This document shows positions 36,145 through 47,681 of a stretch of DNA of 64,000 bases, piece by piece. The translations under genes were made by a program, and so were the position numbers. This DNA is from Hyphomicrobiales bacterium. Lineage in GTDB: Bacteria > Pseudomonadota > Alphaproteobacteria > Rhizobiales > Rhizobiaceae. The stretch's first letter is position 1. Each line of letters opens with the position of its first letter. Under the pieces are notes generated by a model. It did not search any database, was not told the DNA's origin, and was given only the letters and a program-made list of their open reading frames with translations. The DNA is taken from NCBI GenBank assembly GCA_900473175.1, contig UCKM01000007.1, forward strand, positions 85,500 through 149,499, written 5' to 3'.

Positions 36145-37701
36145 CTACTTTTGGACCACTACAATCTTCGGTGGCTGCCACGAGCCGTCGAGGATGCCCT
36201 CCCCACCCCAGTAGGCGCGGATGTAGAGCGAGAAGCGTCCGTCTGGAGCCGGGAGCCAGTTCATTTCCTTGTCTCCTCCCGGGGATTTCGCACCGGCATA
36301 GAGCGTCAATGAGCCGTCACTGTTGCGCTTGAGGTTCTTGTTCTTCGTACCGAGCGAGTATCGCTTGAGATCATTCGCGTGAAAGAGATGCTTGTCGTTG
36401 TATAGTGTCAGCGACCAGAAGCCGTTGACCGGCGGTTCCTGGCCCGCAGCGAACGTGACCTCATAGCTACTGCTACCCGCCAGCTCCTTACCCGTCTCAT
36501 CATAGTCGGTGTAGAAGTACTGGGTTTCTGTTGGTCGGTTGTCGAACATGTTCGATTTCGACGTTCCTGTCCGATTGAAATAGTCGACACCGAACTGCGC
36601 ATTGTTGGTCGAGCGGTTCCATCCATTGCCCGCAGGGCGATCGTTGTGCTTCCATTCGAAGAACGGGGCGATGACGTTCTTCTCGGTCTCGACGGCAGTC
36701 TCTACCAGAAGCTTTTTCAGGTCCGGGTCCTTTGCTGCCGCGTCGAGCAACAGGCGAAACTGGCCGTACATTGCTTCCTCGCCGGGCAAGGGATCGGCAG
36801 CAGCAATTGCATCGGCGAATTGGTCAAAGAACTTTTCCGGGATCACCCACTTCGTTTCACCACTGCCGCCATCGGGATCAGTCGATTGCGGAACAGGGAG
36901 GTCCTTGACCGTTGCCCACTCAATCGTCTTCATCTCTCCGGTGAACTCCTTGAGCGGATAGAAGACGATCTGATTGAGCGCCGACTGGATGGCCTTCTTG
37001 TCTTCGGGCGTATCATCCTGAAAGATACGCGGGATCGCGTTGGCCAGTGAAGTCGGGCAGTGGATCACATCGGTGATCCCATCTGGTTTCAAGCCCTGCC
37101 ACCTTGGGCCGACCAACAGATAGAAACCGGGTTTGGTGCCATAGGGTTTGCCGACATGTCCGAATTGATCGGTGCGGGCATCGTACAGGGCGTAAACCCA
37201 GAAGCGGTCACCAAAGTCGGGCACCTGCGCGACCACCGGTTCATCGTCGAGGGAGAAGAACCCGAGGCCATAGACTACGTCCTGATTAGGGCAGGTCACG
37301 AAAGTCTCCGAGGGTTCGATGTAGTCATGAAGCATGCCAACCTGACCGCGCGGCGCTACCGGCAAGATGCCACCAAGCAGCCCGGGGTATGGAGCCTGTG
37401 TAATCTTGGCGTTTCGGTTCAGCATGTTGACGATGGGCCAGCCCCAAACATATGCCATCTGCGCAATCGTCTTGGCATAGCCGGGCTGCATTAGAATACC
37501 TGTGGCTGGCATCGTGATGTCCGGTGCGGACGCTGTGGTTTGCGCCTGTACTACTCCACCTGCTGCGATCAGCGGCGCCGCTGACACCACCACGGGCGCG
37601 ACTGTTCTCGCCCCAAGAGCAGCAAACGTTGCCGCTCCAAACGACGCCTTCATTGCGTCACGCCGGGAGAATTGCTCATCCTTGTGCGATGGTTTGTTCA
37701 T
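36145..37701 (-). CDS. DUF1254/DUF1214 protein with Tat signal
   Basis: A 518-residue exported protein. A twin-arginine signal SRRDAMK is at 12-18, followed by an alanine-rich core and a likely cleavage near VQAQ (about 53). The DUF1254 part comes first ([63 protein letters not shown]) and DUF1214 last ([52 protein letters not shown]). AAGGGAT precedes the ATG. It follows the related gene at 37752 by 50 bases. No catalytic role is known to me; Tat export suggests folding or a cofactor before export. Confidence 0.88.
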   Translation of the reverse strand: MNKPSHKDEQFSRRDAMKASFGAATFAALGARTVAPVVVSAAPLIAAGGVVQAQTTASAPDITMPATGILMQPGYAKTIAQMAYVWGWPIVNMLNRNAKITQAPYPGLLGGILPVAPRGQVGMLHDYIEPSETFVTCPNQDVVYGLGFFSLDDEPVVAQVPDFGDRFWVYALYDARTDQFGHVGKPYGTKPGFYLLVGPRWQGLKPDGITDVIHCPTSLANAIPRIFQDDTPEDKKAIQSALNQIVFYPLKEFTGEMKTIEWATVKDLPVPQSTDPDGGSGETKWVIPEKFFDQFADAIAAADPLPGEEAMYGQFRLLLDAAAKDPDLKKLLVETAVETEKNVIAPFFEWKHNDRPAGNGWNRSTNNAQFGVDYFNRTGTSKSNMFDNRPTETQYFYTDYDETGKELAGSSSYEVTFAAGQEPPVNGFWSLTLYNDKHLFHANDLKRYSLGTKNKNLKRNSDGSLTLYAGAKSPGGDKEMNWLPAPDGRFSLYIRAYWGGEGILDGSWQPPKIVVVQK

Positions 37702-37751
37702 TTTGGTATCCCTTCGAGAGGTTCGAAATCAGCTCAGCTGCAATCTCAGGT

Positions 37752-39260
37752 TCACTTCAATTTCACCAGATCGTCTGGCTTCCAAGTCTGATCGAAGAAC
37801 TCAACACCCGTCCCGTAGAGACGCAGCGCAGCAAGGAAATTGCGCCCCTCGACCGTCTGTATCCAATTGGTATCAGGCGCCTCGGCGGGTTTGCTTGGAC
37901 CGAAGAACAGGTCGACTGATCCGTCCGCGTTCGTCTTGACCTTGTTGAAACCGTTGATCGACGGCATGAGCTGTGCCGCCGCCGTCATGGTGCCGTCCGT
38001 GATATTGTAGGCCGTGACCGCCCAGAACAGCGCTGCGGGTGGGTGCGGCGGCAGATGCAGCAGCTTGTAGGACTTGGAGCCTTCGAGGAAATCGCCGTCG
38101 GCATCGCGGGTCGCGAAGGGGTACTTCGAACCAGCGTCGAGTGTGCGCATGACCATGGCCGGAGCGGACGAATAGGCGATCTGGAAATAGGATGCTCTCT
38201 GAATGACATCGAGATAGCTGTCCTGCATCCATTCGGCGGTGGCACCCGCCCAGGTGTTTAGATACTGACGATCCTTGTAATAGAGATCGCGCTTGTCGGT
38301 ACGCCCGAGCTGACGACCGGCCAAGATCATTTTGGGAGCAGTCTCGACCGCCTTCTGCAAAGCCGAGCTTTGCTTGTCAGTGGGCTCGAATGGCTGTCCC
38401 TTGATGATGCCGATGGAAGCAAGCACACCCCGCGTCACAGGATCGATGGAGGCAACGGGTTCGTAGTCGACAAACTCCTTGAGTTTGGTCCAGTATAAGT
38501 TGCCGGTCGGGTACATCATGTTGACAGGCTTGCCGCTACCGTTTGGAAACTCCATCGGCTTGACGTCCTTCTCTGGTGCCCAAAGCGGATAGACGCGTGT
38601 GCGCTCAGCATTGGTCACGGCGGGGGCCGGGTCGGGCCCGTTCTCACCCTTTGCCATGATCGTCCGGAAGAACAGGAAAACGTTATAGGTGGGGGATTTA
38701 AAGGCGAAGTAACCCTTTGGTACCTCACCATCGTAGTCCGGAGGCAAGAGCAGGTAGAGCCCGCCCCGCGCCCTATCCGGACCGATTGCACCTACGTCCG
38801 TTATGGTTCGCTGATAAAAGTCGGTGAACATCCCGATGACGTTCGGCGGCGCGGCAACGACAAGGGGCCCATCCTTCTTGAGGTCGAGATAGCTCATCGA
38901 ATAGATGACGTCAGCATTCGGCGTCGGCACCCAGGTCCGGCTGTCCATACGGTCTTTCCAGATCGGCAACACATTATAGCCGCCACCAAAGACCGCTTCC
39001 GAGCCGTCACGCATACCGATGGTGTTTAGAACGGGAATGGTCAGGACATACGCCTGGACGGCGTTCTGGTAATAGAACTCATCGCGAAGGGTTTCGGCCT
39101 CTTGATGCGGTAGCCAGTTCCCTTTGTTGATCTGCTCCATCAACGGAGGTATTGAATTGTCCTGCGCACGGGAGCTAGGCGCAATCATTGATGCCGCCGC
39201 AATGAGTGATGCGGTCGTCAATGCACGAGTACTGAACTTCAACGGCACTAGAGAATGCAA
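37752..39260 (-). CDS. DUF1254/DUF1214 protein with Sec signal
   Basis: A second member of the same two-domain family, up to 502 residues. It has a Sec-type signal (ALTTASLIAAASMIAPSSRA, cut near 32) and no twin arginine. DUF1254 features are TPNADVIYSMSYLDLKKDGPLVV, FYQRTITDVGAIGPDRARGG and KGYFAFKSPTYN; DUF1214 features are AVTAYNITDGTM, NADGSVDLFFGP and NWIQTVEGRNFLAALRLYG. The start is uncertain: TTG 39260, GTG 39248 or the following TTG; none has a strong ribosome site. With its neighbour it forms a two-gene operon. Confidence 0.85.
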   Translation of the reverse strand: MHSLVPLKFSTRALTTASLIAAASMIAPSSRAQDNSIPPLMEQINKGNWLPHQEAETLRDEFYYQNAVQAYVLTIPVLNTIGMRDGSEAVFGGGYNVLPIWKDRMDSRTWVPTPNADVIYSMSYLDLKKDGPLVVAAPPNVIGMFTDFYQRTITDVGAIGPDRARGGLYLLLPPDYDGEVPKGYFAFKSPTYNVFLFFRTIMAKGENGPDPAPAVTNAERTRVYPLWAPEKDVKPMEFPNGSGKPVNMMYPTGNLYWTKLKEFVDYEPVASIDPVTRGVLASIGIIKGQPFEPTDKQSSALQKAVETAPKMILAGRQLGRTDKRDLYYKDRQYLNTWAGATAEWMQDSYLDVIQRASYFQIAYSSAPAMVMRTLDAGSKYPFATRDADGDFLEGSKSYKLLHLPPHPPAALFWAVTAYNITDGTMTAAAQLMPSINGFNKVKTNADGSVDLFFGPSKPAEAPDTNWIQTVEGRNFLAALRLYGTGVEFFDQTWKPDDLVKLK

Positions 39261-39651
39261 GTAGACCGCACGTCGCCGGTCTGATCACGCGTCGCTCTCT
39301 GACTCGGCCATCTGAAACGGGGTACTAATTTCCGATCACATGAGGTACTGTGAGGATTGTGAGCCCTATTGGGTGAGTTTGCTGCAAGATATTGATGGGA
39401 TTGAAGGATTTGTCGGTCAGCTTGGGGTTTGATTTTGGGCGACATGGACCGGCAGGGGGCACCACAAGCCGGGCGAAAGCCCAGATCGCTCGCGCCCCGA
39501 GCCATTCATATGAAATACTCCTCACGCAATATGGATTTTCCAGCTTGGCGGGCGAGGATATGGGCGGGTTAGTTACAAGTACGTAACAGCTACGGAAATC
39601 CCGAAAGCAGAATCAGCGCCAGATTCCGGCCGGCGCCGATTATAAGTCATA
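39261..39651. other. 391-base gap holding the right end of the relic
   Basis: No convincing gene in either strand. It contains the right attachment-like copy (39449-39509) and, just beyond, an AT-richer stretch and GC-rich short palindromes near 39625-39640. Reading frames here that run over the repeat give the same GARASDLGFRPACGAP-like peptide as at the middle copy, an artefact of the repeat. Confidence 0.6.
39449..39509 (+). repeat. Right attachment-like site
   Basis: Begins with CCGGCAGGGGGCACCA, the exact 3' end of tRNA-Leu, and continues with about 45 bases that are also found after the middle copy at 35542. Together with the tRNA itself it encloses the DUF1254 genes, the sulfatase remnant and the small ABM-like gene, a segment of about 4.9 kb. 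Confidence 0.75.
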
Positions 39652-39810
39652 TCAGACCCGGTCATCGACCCTTGGCGTACAGTTGGTAAATACCCTGCCA
39701 TTGAGATCGGTCGGGCGATCGCAAAAGACCAGCGGGCTCACCTTGCCGCTGGAGGTGCAACCGGACATCACAAGTAAGGCCAGCGCTGCGAGCATTGTCA
39801 TGCGTGCCAT
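39652..39810 (-). CDS. Small lipoprotein, unknown function
   Basis: A 52-residue gene, easily missed because of its size. The signal MARMTMLAALALLVMSGC ends in a lipobox with Cys18; after it come TSSGKVSPLVFCDRP and two further cysteines (30 and 44) that could form a disulfide. GAAAGGG stands before ATG 39810, and the stop is TGA at 39652. It lies 86 bases downstream of the channel-like gene on the same strand. Codon choice is ordinary for this genome. I know no family for it. Confidence 0.6.
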   Translation of the reverse strand: MARMTMLAALALLVMSGCTSSGKVSPLVFCDRPTDLNGRVFTNCTPRVDDRV

Positions 39811-39896
39811 GGGTTTGCCCTTTCATTCAGCCGATCAGTTCGGCAACCTGTCGCTCCTATGCGGTCTTGGGGTCGAGTGAAGGTCCTGACGTCGCC

Positions 39897-40706
39897 TTAC
39901 TTTGGAAACAGGAACGTGACGACGAGCCGCGCGCCCCAGCCGTCAGGTCCATTATCCGGGCTTTCCGCCCAATAGCGCACGCCGGCACCGAGGCTAATCG
40001 GCTGCTTGCCGACCTTCACGAGCTTGGAAATATTGAAGTTTATCGGTACCGACCACTCCTTGCTCTCCCAATCATAGGTCGACTCGGTGTTGAGCGTGAA
40101 GGTCCAGGCATCTTTGGTCGTATACGACACGAAGGGCTGGAGGAATGTCGCATTGATATCGCTGCGGTCGTCATCGCCGGCAAACGACCAGATGTGGTTG
40201 GCGAGCGCGCCATAGGTCCAAGGCCCGGACTGCTTCAGGATGACGCCGGTAGGCCCCGCGCCCCATTTCTCGCCGCCGAGCAGATCATCGGTCGCGGTTG
40301 GAAGAAGGAAGGCCGGCCCTACGCCCCAGATGATGCCGCCTGCCGTGGGCTTCTTGGGGGAGAAGAAAAAGCTTTGCGTGGTGTCGCCGAGACCGAACTG
40401 GTGGCCGGAAGGGCCCGCAATGTCATTCTGCCACACGACGGGCAGGATGGTGCGCGAGATGACGTTCCAATCCTCGTTCAGCGTAAACGGGATGACCGGC
40501 TGGATATTGATCGTGTATTTGTCGCCGTCATTGGGACCGTAGCCGCTGTCATAATTTGCCTGGAACGGCACGCTGATGAGCGAGGCAATCGGATTTGACA
40601 GTTTCTTGGCAAGGTCGGCAGCGGATTCCTGCGCTTGCGCGCTTGTAACCGTCATCCCCAATACCGCTGTGAGAGAAAGTAAATATTTGATCGAAACGGC
40701 TGTCAT
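39897..40706 (-). CDS. Outer-membrane channel-like protein (neuromedin-U/transporter annotation type)
   Basis: A 269-residue exported protein. The signal peptide is cut after AQA (25). The mature part consists of alternating amphipathic strands (VPFQANYDSGYGPNDGDKY, GDTTQSFFFSPKKP, GAGPTGVILKQSGPWTYGALANHIWSF, GWGARLVVTFLFP) and ends in Lys after a hydrophobic strand, typical of outer-membrane beta-barrels. Homologs are often labelled transporter or neuromedin U. ATG 40706 starts the signal; nine more codons are open upstream. Such genes often stand near DUF1254 and sulfatase genes, which I know only as a general impression. Confidence 0.8.
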   Translation of the reverse strand: MTAVSIKYLLSLTAVLGMTVTSAQAQESAADLAKKLSNPIASLISVPFQANYDSGYGPNDGDKYTINIQPVIPFTLNEDWNVISRTILPVVWQNDIAGPSGHQFGLGDTTQSFFFSPKKPTAGGIIWGVGPAFLLPTATDDLLGGEKWGAGPTGVILKQSGPWTYGALANHIWSFAGDDDRSDINATFLQPFVSYTTKDAWTFTLNTESTYDWESKEWSVPINFNISKLVKVGKQPISLGAGVRYWAESPDNGPDGWGARLVVTFLFPK

Positions 40707-40826
40707 TGCCCCACTCCCCAAACCACAGCACACGCTTCATCCAGTGAGCACATCCCACAATGTCACACGAATCACTGTTGAATTGTACGCTTCAACGGCG
40801 AAAACGTATAGCGGGCGCCCTTTTCG

Positions 40827-42113
40827 TCACTTGCGCCGGGTGAGATCCCGCAGCCGTTCACGAATGAGACGGGCCAAGTTCTGGGTGCGGCGGTAGAGAT
40901 GCAACTGCGATGCCGCCTGCCGCGCCGCCCGATCGGCGGCGGGCGTCAAACCAATGACGAGCGTCCCGACCTGTTCGCGCTGTTGAAACAGCCTTGATGC
41001 GACCGGGTGGTCCGGAACGGCGCAGGAATCCGTCCGGTCGATGTTCGGATCGTCGAGATGGTTTTTGAGCATTTCGATCATTAGCAGGACGCCCGGCGAA
41101 TAGGCGCTGAGGCTCTCGTCATAGGCGGTCTTCCAGGTCCAGGCTTCGCCGGCTTCAACGAAGACGACGAGAATGGCGATGGTCTTGCCGTCGAGTTCGA
41201 GCGCGTGAATGCGGGCGAGGTCGCGGGCCGCGAGATTATTGACCGCCTCGCGGGCAAATGCGGCGCGGAACCGGTCGACTGCCATCGCCGAGCCGCGCTG
41301 GCCCTTCCAGCCGCTGGCCTCGAGCGCAAGAAATTCCTCAAGCTTCAGGCGGATATCTTCCTCGCTGCGGCTGACCGTGTAGGTCAACTTGCCTTGGTCG
41401 GACAGGCGCCGCCACAGTCGGCGATATTCCTTGGCGTGCCGGGTACCGATCGCTTCACGCAGATAATCCTCGCCTTCCATCTCGCTTTCAATCAACGGGC
41501 GCTGCACGTGGTTGACGGTTACGAGCGGAAGATTGCGATCCATGGCGACGCCGCGCAGGAGCTGCGCCACCGGCCGATTGAGCCGCATGTCGGGCAGAAC
41601 CAGAATCTCCGGCAATTTCAGATGTTTGCGCGCCAGCATGTCGAACAGGTCGTTGAGCACGCCGACGGGATCGTCCCGATCGATGAGCGGTGTTCCCTGT
41701 GGTCCGAACGGCGTAGCCCAGGACCGGATGATCGGCCCCGAAATGGCAAACCCCGGCCGCTCGATCGTATAGGGCATGACGAATCGCAGGCGGCTCTTCG
41801 CCTCGTTCTCGTCGCGAACCACCATGATACGCACTTGCCGGTCGTCGAGCCGCGGCATGGCCGGAGCAAGGAAACGCGGGTTGAAGAAGATGTTCGGCTC
41901 GATCGTCCGGTAAGTCAGGTAGTCGAATTCGTCGAGCAGATCGAAACCCGCCGAGGCAGAATAGACCGAGAGCTTGCGCGGTACGGCGCGATTGCCCAGC
42001 GTCTCTTCGATCTGTCTTGCGGCGTCACTGGCGTGGTCGAATCCGGTAAGCTGCGCAATGATCTGCGCGGAAGGGCCAGCGGCCAGTTCTTCGAGAAGCG
42101 GTGTGGCTGCCAT
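40827..42113 (-). CDS. CelD/BcsL-like GNAT-domain protein
   Basis: A 428-residue protein. The second half matches the FemAB/CelD-type GNAT fold: RHAKEYRRLWRRLSDQGKL, EEFLALEASGWKGQRGSAMA and AWTWKTAYDESLSAYSPGVLLMIEML are the conserved pieces, the last being the acetyl-CoA side. The N-terminal half is particular to this group. Homologs sit in polysaccharide loci and are thought to acylate sugars. It starts on the last base of the flippase gene, so the two are coupled. Cytoplasmic; substrate unknown. Confidence 0.8.
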   Translation of the reverse strand: MAATPLLEELAAGPSAQIIAQLTGFDHASDAARQIEETLGNRAVPRKLSVYSASAGFDLLDEFDYLTYRTIEPNIFFNPRFLAPAMPRLDDRQVRIMVVRDENEAKSRLRFVMPYTIERPGFAISGPIIRSWATPFGPQGTPLIDRDDPVGVLNDLFDMLARKHLKLPEILVLPDMRLNRPVAQLLRGVAMDRNLPLVTVNHVQRPLIESEMEGEDYLREAIGTRHAKEYRRLWRRLSDQGKLTYTVSRSEEDIRLKLEEFLALEASGWKGQRGSAMAVDRFRAAFAREAVNNLAARDLARIHALELDGKTIAILVVFVEAGEAWTWKTAYDESLSAYSPGVLLMIEMLKNHLDDPNIDRTDSCAVPDHPVASRLFQQREQVGTLVIGLTPAADRAARQAASQLHLYRRTQNLARLIRERLRDLTRRK

Positions 42114-43546
42114 CAGATTTCTTCCTTGGCATGTCGTCCATGCGACCTACCGGCAAAAACGAACATCGTGATGTTCAGGCGATTATATACGGTCAGTGCA
42201 AGCGTTACCGCTTCGAATACCATGGAGAAAGCCGTGGCGCAGGCGGCACCGGGCAGGCCATAGATCGGGATCAGCACCATGCTGAGGCAGATATTAACAA
42301 TCAGTGTGACGGCATAGACCATCGCGCAGATTTTTTGCTTGCCCGCCATATTGAGGAGACTCTCCGCCGGACCCACCGAAGCACGGGCGACAACGCCAAT
42401 CACCATGATGAACAATAGCGGATAGCCATCGGTGAATTGCGCCCCGAAGAGGTAGAGCAGCGGCTCGCCGAGGATGAGCAGGATGATCGCCATTGCGAGC
42501 GACGGCCAGAACGTCCAGCGCGCCGTGTCACGGGCAAAATGCGCAAGCTCCGCCCGGTCGTTCGTCTGCATCAGCTCGGAGTAACGCTGCGCCGCCCCGG
42601 CCTTCACGGAAAAATAAACGAAGTGGACGAGCGCCAGCAGTTTGACCGTAGCGTAATAGGTCGCGACCTTGTCGGGCTCCATGAAACGCCCGACCATCAG
42701 CACATCGGCATTGGTGAGGAGGAAAAAGAACCCCTCGACCAGAAAGATCGGCAGCGATACGGCAAACCATTCACCGAAACGAACCGACTTCGGCCCGCGT
42801 GCGACAACCCTTTGGAATCTGTGGTTGACGACGATGAGCTGAACCAGCGAGGTGATATAGGTTGCGATGATAGCCGAGATGACGGCAGTCATGGCGGTGG
42901 GAGCGAAGCCGGTAACATGCGCAATGCTCATGACCACCAGGGTCAGAATCGGGCGGATGATATAGGTCGGCGTGAGCGCGACGAGGGCCCAGGAGCGTGA
43001 TCGTGCCGTTCCATCGAGCGTGTCGCCAAGGGCGATCATCGGCAGGCAGATGAAGCCGATGATGAAGGGCGCGACGTAATAAGACTCGATGCTCGCGCGG
43101 AAAAAATAGACCCCGGCCGCCCCAATGAGGGCAATGATAGTGGTCAAACCAAGGGCAAAAGCCTTGCTCGTGAAGAGGATTCCGCGCAGGCGGTCAAGCT
43201 GCTCGCGTTCGAGATATTCGGGGACAAAGCGGATTACCGTGGTCTGGAAACCCAGACACGAGAGATTCCCGAGAATGACGACCGTAACCCATACCAGGAC
43301 AAAGATGCCGTATTCAAATTGCCCCATCCAGCGCGCGAAAATGACCTGCGAGACAAGGGCGATCGCCGCACTGACGATGCGCACGGAAAATGCGATCAGC
43401 GACACGCGCTGTGCAACCGCATGTTGGGTCGAACCGTCGAACAGTTGATCCATGCGCAGAAGCCATGGATGAAGCAGCTGTGACAGTCTTTCCGGCAAGT
43501 ACCGGTCTGCAGTTCTGACCGCAGAAATTCGCAATGGCCGCTCCAC
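42113..43546 (-). CDS. Oligosaccharide flippase / polysaccharide biosynthesis membrane protein
   Basis: A 477-residue MOP-superfamily (MATE-like) protein with about 12-14 helices. The first conserved block is RVSLIAFSVRIVSAAIALVSQVIFARWMGQFEYGIFVLVW and the middle SVKAGAAQRYSELMQ loop is typical of Wzx-like lipid-linked sugar flippases. The start may be GTG 43546 or ATG 43453 (31 residues later); neither has a good ribosome site. Coupled with the GNAT-type gene it suggests a small surface-polysaccharide unit, but no glycosyltransferase is present. Confidence 0.82.
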   Translation of the reverse strand: MERPLRISAVRTADRYLPERLSQLLHPWLLRMDQLFDGSTQHAVAQRVSLIAFSVRIVSAAIALVSQVIFARWMGQFEYGIFVLVWVTVVILGNLSCLGFQTTVIRFVPEYLEREQLDRLRGILFTSKAFALGLTTIIALIGAAGVYFFRASIESYYVAPFIIGFICLPMIALGDTLDGTARSRSWALVALTPTYIIRPILTLVVMSIAHVTGFAPTAMTAVISAIIATYITSLVQLIVVNHRFQRVVARGPKSVRFGEWFAVSLPIFLVEGFFFLLTNADVLMVGRFMEPDKVATYYATVKLLALVHFVYFSVKAGAAQRYSELMQTNDRAELAHFARDTARWTFWPSLAMAIILLILGEPLLYLFGAQFTDGYPLLFIMVIGVVARASVGPAESLLNMAGKQKICAMVYAVTLIVNICLSMVLIPIYGLPGAACATAFSMVFEAVTLALTVYNRLNITMFVFAGRSHGRHAKEEI

Positions 43547-43637
43547 TCGTTTGCAACGACAGGGTGATGAAAGCTTTCAACTAGCTAATGCGTAAAGCTT
43601 TAGAAACAGTTGGGGAAGCCAATCCACCCCTTAAATG

Positions 43638-43667
43638 CAAAAGGCCGCGATGTGAACGCGGCCCTTT
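43638..43667 (-). terminator. Terminator after secA
   Basis: GGCCGCG (43643-43649) and CGCGGCC (43657-43663) form a perfect seven-base stem with a seven-base loop. On the minus strand the stem is followed by TTTTGC. It lies 20 bases past the secA stop. A run of Ts is present only in one direction, which matches leftward transcription of secA. Confidence 0.75.
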
Positions 43668-43687
43668 GGTCGATTCGGTGCTGGACG

Positions 43688-46414
<2,727 letters not shown>

Positions 46415-46685
46415 CCCTGGTCCTCTCTTTATTCGTTTCGCCAGGAGAGCCCCGGCATTTAGGGCGTCCGCCGCCCGGCATTTTTGAATGCCTGATACAA
46501 TACGGACACCAAGCCAAATGTATAAGCGTATGTGTTGCCAAGCTATCTGGACGCAAAGCCGATGGACAGATAAGAGGGGGCTCGAATTATGTCAATGTTC
46601 AAGCGTCACGCGATTGATAGCTTCGTCATGGCAAAATTCTGCCGTAATCGTAGCCCGTACCGGTCTCCCAAGGAGAAATAGACCC

Positions 46686-47606
46686 ATGACGCATTTACGT
46701 AAAACGCTTTCATTGATGACTGCTGCTGTACTTTTGACCGGTGTATCATCTCTGGCTTTGGCTCAGGATGCCGGCTCGACAGAAGCCCCCAAGGCCGATG
46801 CTGCCCAGGCCGCACCGGTCAAGGTCGACCCGGACAAGGTACTTGCAACGATCAACGGTTCCAAGATCACCGTGAAGGATGTCGACCAGATTGCTGCCGA
46901 TCTTGATCCGCAGTTCGCACGCCTGCCGGACGACCAGCGCCGTTTGGCCGCTCTTGCCGCGATCATGGATATCAAGTCACTGGCAACCAAGGCCGAAGCA
47001 GAAAAAATGGACCAGACCCCTGATTTCAAGGCGCGTCTGGAGTTCCTCAAGGAACGTGCCCTGCACAATGATTACTTCAAGAGCCAGGTTGTCGACAAGA
47101 TCACCGACGCCGACATTCGCGCCCGCTATGACAAGGAAATCGCGGCCATGCCGCCGCAGAACGAAGTGCGCGCGCGCCACATTCTCGTAAAGACCAAGGA
47201 AGAGGCAGAAGCGATCATCAAGGACCTTGATGGCGGCGCCTCGTTCGAGGATGTTGCCAAGGCGAAGTCGACCGACGGCTCCGCCGCACAGGGTGGCGAT
47301 CTTGGTTATTTCGGTCCGGGACAGATGGTGCCTGAATTCGAGAAAGCCGCCAACGAGCTTGAGATTGGCAAGTACACCAAGGTGCCAGTCCAGACGCAGT
47401 TCGGCTTCCACGTCATCAAGCTCGAAGACAAGCGCGTGCAGCAGCCGCCGGCGTTCGATCAGGTCAAGGACCAGGTCAAGTCGATCCTCATTCGCGAACG
47501 CTATCTGGAGCTCGTCAAGAAGGATCGCGGTGACCTCAAGGTCGAGTACGGCGATCCCGAAATTGAAAAGGCAATGAAGGCCGCCATGGAAGCACAACAG
47601 CAGTAA
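46686..47606 (+). CDS. Periplasmic parvulin-type peptidyl-prolyl isomerase
   Basis: A 306-residue exported PPIase. The signal peptide ends at ALA (26). A SurA-like N-terminal domain (VNGS-type ATINGSKITVKDVDQIAADLDPQF) precedes the parvulin domain from about 150, with VRARHILVKTKEEAEAI, DLGYFGPGQMVPEFE and QTQFGFHVIKLED. A Glu/Lys-rich C-terminus ends in AMEAQQQ. AAGGAG stands before ATG 46686. It is divergent from secA, so both parts of an export/folding pathway share this region. Confidence 0.9.
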   Translation: MTHLRKTLSLMTAAVLLTGVSSLALAQDAGSTEAPKADAAQAAPVKVDPDKVLATINGSKITVKDVDQIAADLDPQFARLPDDQRRLAALAAIMDIKSLATKAEAEKMDQTPDFKARLEFLKERALHNDYFKSQVVDKITDADIRARYDKEIAAMPPQNEVRARHILVKTKEEAEAIIKDLDGGASFEDVAKAKSTDGSAAQGGDLGYFGPGQMVPEFEKAANELEIGKYTKVPVQTQFGFHVIKLEDKRVQQPPAFDQVKDQVKSILIRERYLELVKKDRGDLKVEYGDPEIEKAMKAAMEAQQQ

Positions 47607-47613
47607 TCCGGCA

Positions 47614-47642
47614 GGGCCCGGCTTCGCGCCGGGCCCCCTTGT
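47614..47642 (+). terminator. Terminator-like hairpin after the parvulin gene
   Basis: GGGCCCGGC (47614-47622) and GCCGGGCCC (47628-47636) form a nine-base GC-rich stem with a five-base loop, followed by CCTTGTCTT. The T-run is short, but the stem is strong and the position, eight bases after the stop and before argJ, is right. Confidence 0.7.
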
Positions 47643-47681
47643 CTTGGTCAACCTTGTCAACTGCCCTTCTTGAGGTAACCG

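Noticed and set aside
39248..39505. 85-codon frame across the right repeat
   Set aside because: Its N-terminal peptide is only the translated repeat, also seen at the middle copy; no ribosome site.
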